7,267 nucleotides of DNA from NCBI GenBank assembly GCA_050251575.1, contig JBFWMP010000138.1, positions 1-7,267 of the forward strand, in the 5' to 3' direction. The stretch is from X23 sp050251575 (GTDB taxonomy: Bacteria; Bacillota; Clostridia; SK-Y3). Under the pieces are notes generated by a model that did no database searches, had not been told where the DNA came from, and saw nothing but the letters and a program-made list of their open reading frames with translations. The number at the start of each line of letters is the position of its first letter. Positions within the stretch are counted from its first letter, which is position 1. This document shows, piece after piece, positions 4,609 to 7,267 of the stretch. The position numbers and the translations under genes are program-made.

Positions 4609-7083
4609 ATGAGTAATTATACTACTGCGGGCACAGTATCTCTTGTTTCTCAATCCACGGATAATGACATAAATACCCTGCTTTCTGGAGTTAAATGGGG
4701 AGATTCTCAAGGAACAGGTGCTAGTTTGAGCTTTAGCTTTCCTTGGACCACAAACTCAACTGCTTTATGGACTAACGATTACACTGCTGATTCAGAACCA
4801 TATGCAACATTACATTATGGACTTAGCTCTAGCCAAATTGTAGCGGCAAGAGCTGCTTTGCAAGATTGGGCAAATGTAGCCAATTTAACCTTTAACGAGG
4901 TTACAGAAAGTGGGACAGAAGTAGGTGATATTCGTTTTGCTTTTTCTTCGTCTGTATCAGATGTTGGTTCATGGGGGTGGAGTTACTTCCCTAATAATTC
5001 TTCTGCTCTAGGTGGAGATATTTGGATTAGTACAAGCTTAACAGGTAGCAATATGGATTTTTCGCAGGGTGGCTACGGATTAATGTCATTAATCCACGAA
5101 TTAGGTCATGCCTTAGGCTTAAAACATCCTGGTGACTATGGCGATTCTGATGTGGGGCCTTTTTTATCAGCAACAACCGATAATCAACTCTACTCAATCA
5201 TGTCTTATAATGCACCTGATAATAACTGGTGGGTAGACACCCAAACAAATACATATGTTTACGTTTATGCTCAAACCCCTATGATTTATGATATTGCAGC
5301 GATGCAATATCTTTACGGTGCAAATACCACAACAAATACAGGCGATAATATTTATTCTTATGATAATCAAGCTCCATTTAGATTGACCATTTGGGATGCA
5401 GGAGGTCATGATACTATTTCTGTAGCCAACTCATCAAGAGGATCGCTTATAAATTTAAATGAAGGTAGCTTCTCTAGTATCCAAACAAATCGTTTTTATA
5501 GTTATTATGGCATTAGTGATACTGCGGATGGCACTTATAACCTTGGTATAGCTGAAGGAGCAATCATAGAAGATGCCATTGGTGGCTCAGGCGATGACAC
5601 ATTAATAGGAAATGATGTTAACAATCGCTTAACAGGCAATAATGGCAATGACACTTTAAATGGCGGCGCAGGCAATGACACTTTAAATGGTGGAATAGGT
5701 AATGATATTATGCTAGGTGGCGCAGGCAATGATGTCTATTATGTGGACAGTCTTCTTGACATGATTTATGAGACAACTTCTGTTTCAAGCTCCACTGATG
5801 CAGGTGGCTCTGACTTTGTCGTAAGTACAGTAAGCTGGACTTTAGGAGATTACTTTGAGAATCTTCGACTATCATCCTCTAATGCTATAAATGGAATAGG
5901 CAATGTTCTTAACAATACTATTTTTGCAGGAGCTGGGAATAATTTCATGAATGGAAGCGGCGGAATTGACACTCTTTCTTATATCGATTCAACAGCTGGA
6001 ATCACTATTAAGCTTGGCTTAAGAACAGCTCAGTTCACAGGTGGATCAGGCACAGATATGATAGCTAATTTTGAAAATTTATATGGTTCGAATTACAACG
6101 ATAATCTTACAGGAACTTCAGCAAATAATATTTTATATGGGTATAATGGTAATGATATAATAAGTGGTGGTGCAGGTAATGACACAATCGATGGTGGCAG
6201 TGGCAACGATACTTTATTTGGCGGTGATGGCAACGATATAATAAATGGTAGTAGTGGTAATGATATTATGCTTGGAGGAGCGGGCAACGATACTTATTTC
6301 ACCGATAATACCAATGATATCATATATGAAACTTTATCAACGACTAGTTCAACAGATGCTGGTGGAACAGATATTGTTATTACTACTGTTAATTGGACAT
6401 TAGGAAATTACATTGAAAATCTACGTTTAAATACTTCTAATAATATTAACGGTATGGGTAATTCTATAAATAATATAATTTATGCAGGTGCAGGTAACAA
6501 CATCATGAATGGAGGAAATGGTATTGATACGGTATCTTATATCTATTCATCCGCAGGAGTAACTGTAAAACTTGGATTAACTACGGCACAAGCAACCGGA
6601 GGTTCAAGTACTGACTCCATTATGAATTTCGAAAATCTTGCTGGTTCTAATTATAATGATATTTTAACAGGCAATAGTGCGAACAATGTACTTTATGGAT
6701 ATAATGGTAATGATATACTCACTGGTGGTGCTGGCAACGATACTTTAGTCGGTGGTTCTGGTAGCGATACATTCTATTTTAATACGACGCTAAACGCCTC
6801 AACCAACGTAGATACGATAACGGATTTTTCATCTGCGGATGATGTTATTTGGCTTGAAAATGCTATATTTACCTCTCTATCAGCTGTAGGTGCTCTGTCT
6901 TCAGACTATTTTAGTGCAACAAGTTCTGCACAAGATAGTAATGATTACATTTTATACGACGCATCTACAGGAGGCCTTTATTATGATGCCGACGGTTCAG
7001 ACTCAGCAAGTGCTGTACAAATAGCCATTTTAGGGACAACAACACATCCTTCAATTACATATGCTGATTTTCATGTTGTGTAA
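4609..7083 (+). CDS. Serralysin-type (M10) RTX zinc metalloprotease, type I secreted
   Basis: This 824-aa predicted secreted endopeptidase is the likely cargo of the divergent exporter. There is no Sec signal. After a short N-terminal segment, the catalytic domain (about 20-240) begins with LLSGVKWG and has the zinc site HELGHALGLKHPG (163-175; ligands His163, His167, His173, catalytic Glu164). It also has the Met-turn SIMSY (196-200), with Met198 and the Tyr200 that can contact zinc, and closes with MIYDIAAMQYLYGAN. Residues 324-723 hold three main clusters of RTX GGxGxDxxx calcium-binding repeats separated by beta-rich linkers, with a 186-residue unit present twice. The C-terminus (AVQIAIL, then Asp820 followed by FHVV) resembles RTX C-terminal export signals. 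There is no cysteine and only four lysines. Classical serralysins are about 470-500 aa, so this one is enlarged in the RTX part. In vivo substrate and any virulence role cannot be read from sequence. Confidence 0.95.
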   Translation: MSNYTTAGTVSLVSQSTDNDINTLLSGVKWGDSQGTGASLSFSFPWTTNSTALWTNDYTADSEPYATLHYGLSSSQIVAARAALQDWANVANLTFNEVTESGTEVGDIRFAFSSSVSDVGSWGWSYFPNNSSALGGDIWISTSLTGSNMDFSQGGYGLMSLIHELGHALGLKHPGDYGDSDVGPFLSATTDNQLYSIMSYNAPDNNWWVDTQTNTYVYVYAQTPMIYDIAAMQYLYGANTTTNTGDNIYSYDNQAPFRLTIWDAGGHDTISVANSSRGSLINLNEGSFSSIQTNRFYSYYGISDTADGTYNLGIAEGAIIEDAIGGSGDDTLIGNDVNNRLTGNNGNDTLNGGAGNDTLNGGIGNDIMLGGAGNDVYYVDSLLDMIYETTSVSSSTDAGGSDFVVSTVSWTLGDYFENLRLSSSNAINGIGNVLNNTIFAGAGNNFMNGSGGIDTLSYIDSTAGITIKLGLRTAQFTGGSGTDMIANFENLYGSNYNDNLTGTSANNILYGYNGNDIISGGAGNDTIDGGSGNDTLFGGDGNDIINGSSGNDIMLGGAGNDTYFTDNTNDIIYETLSTTSSTDAGGTDIVITTVNWTLGNYIENLRLNTSNNINGMGNSINNIIYAGAGNNIMNGGNGIDTVSYIYSSAGVTVKLGLTTAQATGGSSTDSIMNFENLAGSNYNDILTGNSANNVLYGYNGNDILTGGAGNDTLVGGSGSDTFYFNTTLNASTNVDTITDFSSADDVIWLENAIFTSLSAVGALSSDYFSATSSAQDSNDYILYDASTGGLYYDADGSDSASAVQIAILGTTTHPSITYADFHVV
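5578..5742 (+). repeat. RTX repeat cluster 1
   Basis: Codes for residues 324-378 of the protease, with nonapeptides of the type GGxGxDxxx: GGSGDDTLI, GNNGNDTLN, GGAGNDTLN, GGIGNDIML and GGAGNDVYY. Such repeats form a parallel beta-roll binding Ca2+ between turns. This cluster follows the catalytic domain and has the best-conserved consecutive units. Confidence 0.9.
5644..5690 (+). repeat. Near-identical 27-bp tandem repeat within RTX cluster 1
   Basis: Twenty bases, GGCAATGACACTTTAAATGG, occur at 5644-5663 and again at 5671-5690. The 27-bp period equals one RTX nonapeptide. Identity includes third codon positions, unlike most RTX units in this gene, so this looks like a recent single-unit duplication. 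Confidence 0.85.
5698..6216 (+). repeat. Duplicated RTX-linker module, copy 1
   Basis: Codes for residues 364-536. In order: two RTX nonapeptides, a linker ending WTLGDYFENLRL (410-421), a short glycine/asparagine turn region, the linker GIDTLSY...IKLGL, an ENLYGSNYND motif and further RTX repeats. It aligns without gaps to copy 2 at an offset of exactly 186 residues (558 bp). By my count 125 of 173 residues are identical. Confidence 0.9.
6085..6303 (+). repeat. RTX repeat cluster 2
   Basis: Codes for residues 493-565. Degenerate units (GSNYNDNLT, GTSANNILY) lead into regular ones (GYNGNDIIS, GGAGNDTID, GGSGNDTLF, GGDGNDIIN, GSSGNDIML, GGAGNDTYF). It spans the junction between the two 186-residue modules and is the longest beta-roll in the protein. 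Confidence 0.88.
6256..6774 (+). repeat. Duplicated RTX-linker module, copy 2
   Basis: Codes for residues 550-722 and mirrors copy 1 residue for residue: WTLGNYIENLRL at 596-607, GIDTVSY at 638-644, KLGL at 654-657, GSNYND at 679-684. Many codons for identical residues differ at third positions, so the duplication is not recent. Confidence 0.9.
6643..6777 (+). repeat. RTX repeat cluster 3
   Basis: Codes for residues 679-723: degenerate GSNYNDILT and GNSANNVLY, then GYNGNDILT, GGAGNDTLV and GGSGSDTFY. It corresponds to the first part of cluster 2 in the duplicated unit and is directly followed by the C-terminal region carrying the export signal. Confidence 0.88.
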
Positions 7084-7087
7084 AAAA

Positions 7088-7219
7088 TTATGAGAGATGT
7101 CCTTAGTATTAATAGTGTCTTATTCTCTTGGTTTTATTGAGCTTTAACGATTTTTTAACCCATTTTGGGTATAATCCTTGGTTCTACACTATTTTGAAAA
7201 CAAAGGACATCTCTTATGA
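7088..7219 (+). repeat. Long imperfect inverted repeat covering the downstream ribosome site and start codon
   Basis: The left arm AGAGATGTCCTT (7093-7104) is the exact reverse complement of AAGGACATCTCT (7203-7214). A second arm pair, AATAGTGT (7111-7118) and ACACTATT (7186-7193), is also exact. Four more pairs link the two blocks with a 3-nt bulge, and in RNA the stem extends outward through G-U and A-U pairs to 7088/7219. The right arm contains the AAGGA ribosome site and the ATG of the downstream gene. The loop (7119-7185) contains a TATAAT box. It could be a translational control hairpin or the ends of a small non-coding mobile element. Confidence 0.75.
7170..7175 (+). promoter_or_regulatory. 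Putative -10 box for the downstream gene
   Basis: A perfect TATAAT is placed 40 bp before the ATG at 7216, with predicted initiation around 7182. No convincing -35 lies at the right distance. A perfect small dyad, ACCCA-TTT-TGGGT (7158-7170), abuts and overlaps the box by one base and could be an operator. A transcript from here would contain only the right arm of the large inverted repeat. Confidence 0.4.
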
Positions 7220-7267
7220 CCACCGTTTTATTGGTTTTACAATTTGTTTTAACCGCCATTTTAACTG
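7216..7267 (+). CDS. Start of a membrane protein gene, possibly SecG (partial at right edge)
   Basis: Seventeen codons are visible (MTTVLLVLQFVLTAILT), preceded by AAAGGA ending 8 nt before the ATG, a good ribosome site. The residues form the beginning of a hydrophobic helix directly at the N-terminus. This is how the small Sec translocon subunit SecG starts (first helix with little preceding sequence), and the LLVLQ-type opening is compatible with it. The visible part is too short to exclude another small inner-membrane protein. It is read in the same direction as the protease gene, 132 bp after its stop, with its ribosome site inside the right arm of the inverted repeat. Confidence 0.55.
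   Translation, partial: MTTVLLVLQFVLTAILT

Noticed and set aside
5194..5409. Minus-strand 71-codon frame with many Ile and Cys.
   Set aside because: It is antisense to the conserved protease catalytic domain, with no supporting signals.
5535..6287. Two 64-codon minus-strand frames (5535-5729 and 6093-6287) encoding Pro/Leu/Ser-rich repeats.
   Set aside because: They are antisense reflections of the GGxGxD repeats. Their identical length and exact 558-bp offset simply restate the internal duplication of the protease.
5578..6777. Regularly spaced short repeats, considered as a CRISPR-like array.
   Set aside because: The repeats are in-frame codons of GGxGxDxxx nonapeptides with a 27-bp period and no unique spacers.
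7084..7140. Searched for an intrinsic terminator of the protease gene.
   Set aside because: No GC-rich stem followed by a T-run is present. The long inverted repeat pairs with distant sequence at 7186-7219 instead of forming a local terminator.

Overview
The window carries a type I (ABC) protein secretion locus with its probable substrate. From 123 to 4445 on the minus strand lie three tightly packed genes, transcribed in the order inner-membrane ABC exporter (PrtD/AprD type, 564 aa), membrane fusion protein (HlyD/PrtE type, 437 aa) and TolC-family outer-membrane channel (432 aa). The two gaps between them are only 3 and 12 bp. Divergent from them, on the plus strand at 4609-7083, is an 824-aa serralysin-type zinc metalloprotease with RTX calcium-binding repeats and a C-terminal export signal. 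A 162-bp AT-rich intergenic region separates the two units and contains plausible promoters for both.

The genes form a complete pathway. The protease has no Sec signal peptide, no cysteine and only four lysines. It would leave the cytoplasm unfolded through the ABC/HlyD/TolC conduit and fold outside on binding Ca2+. Its RTX region contains an ungapped duplication of a 186-residue unit, which largely explains why it is much longer than classical serralysins (about 470-500 aa). No Inh/AprI-type inhibitor gene lies in the window. In known prt/apr loci that I recall, protease and exporter genes are co-directional, whereas here they are divergent.

The flanks are incomplete genes. At the left edge, plus-strand codons at 2-136 end in a stop and overlap the 3' end of the TolC-family gene tail-to-tail by 14 bp. 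I do not recognise the product. At the right edge, from 7216, begins a gene for a hydrophobic N-terminus that could be SecG. The 132 bp between protease and this gene contain a long imperfect inverted repeat whose right arm covers the ribosome binding site and start codon of the downstream gene, with a -10-like box in the loop. This is the most unusual non-coding structure in the window.

The DNA is AT-rich. Envelope architecture (TolC, HlyD) and the PrtDEF-like set indicate a Gram-negative proteobacterium, most likely a low-GC gammaproteobacterium. The genus cannot be settled from this sequence. Overall the locus belongs to a known class of system. The features that deserve a second look are the ABC protein's H-loop glutamine, the duplicated RTX module, the divergent layout and the inverted repeat.
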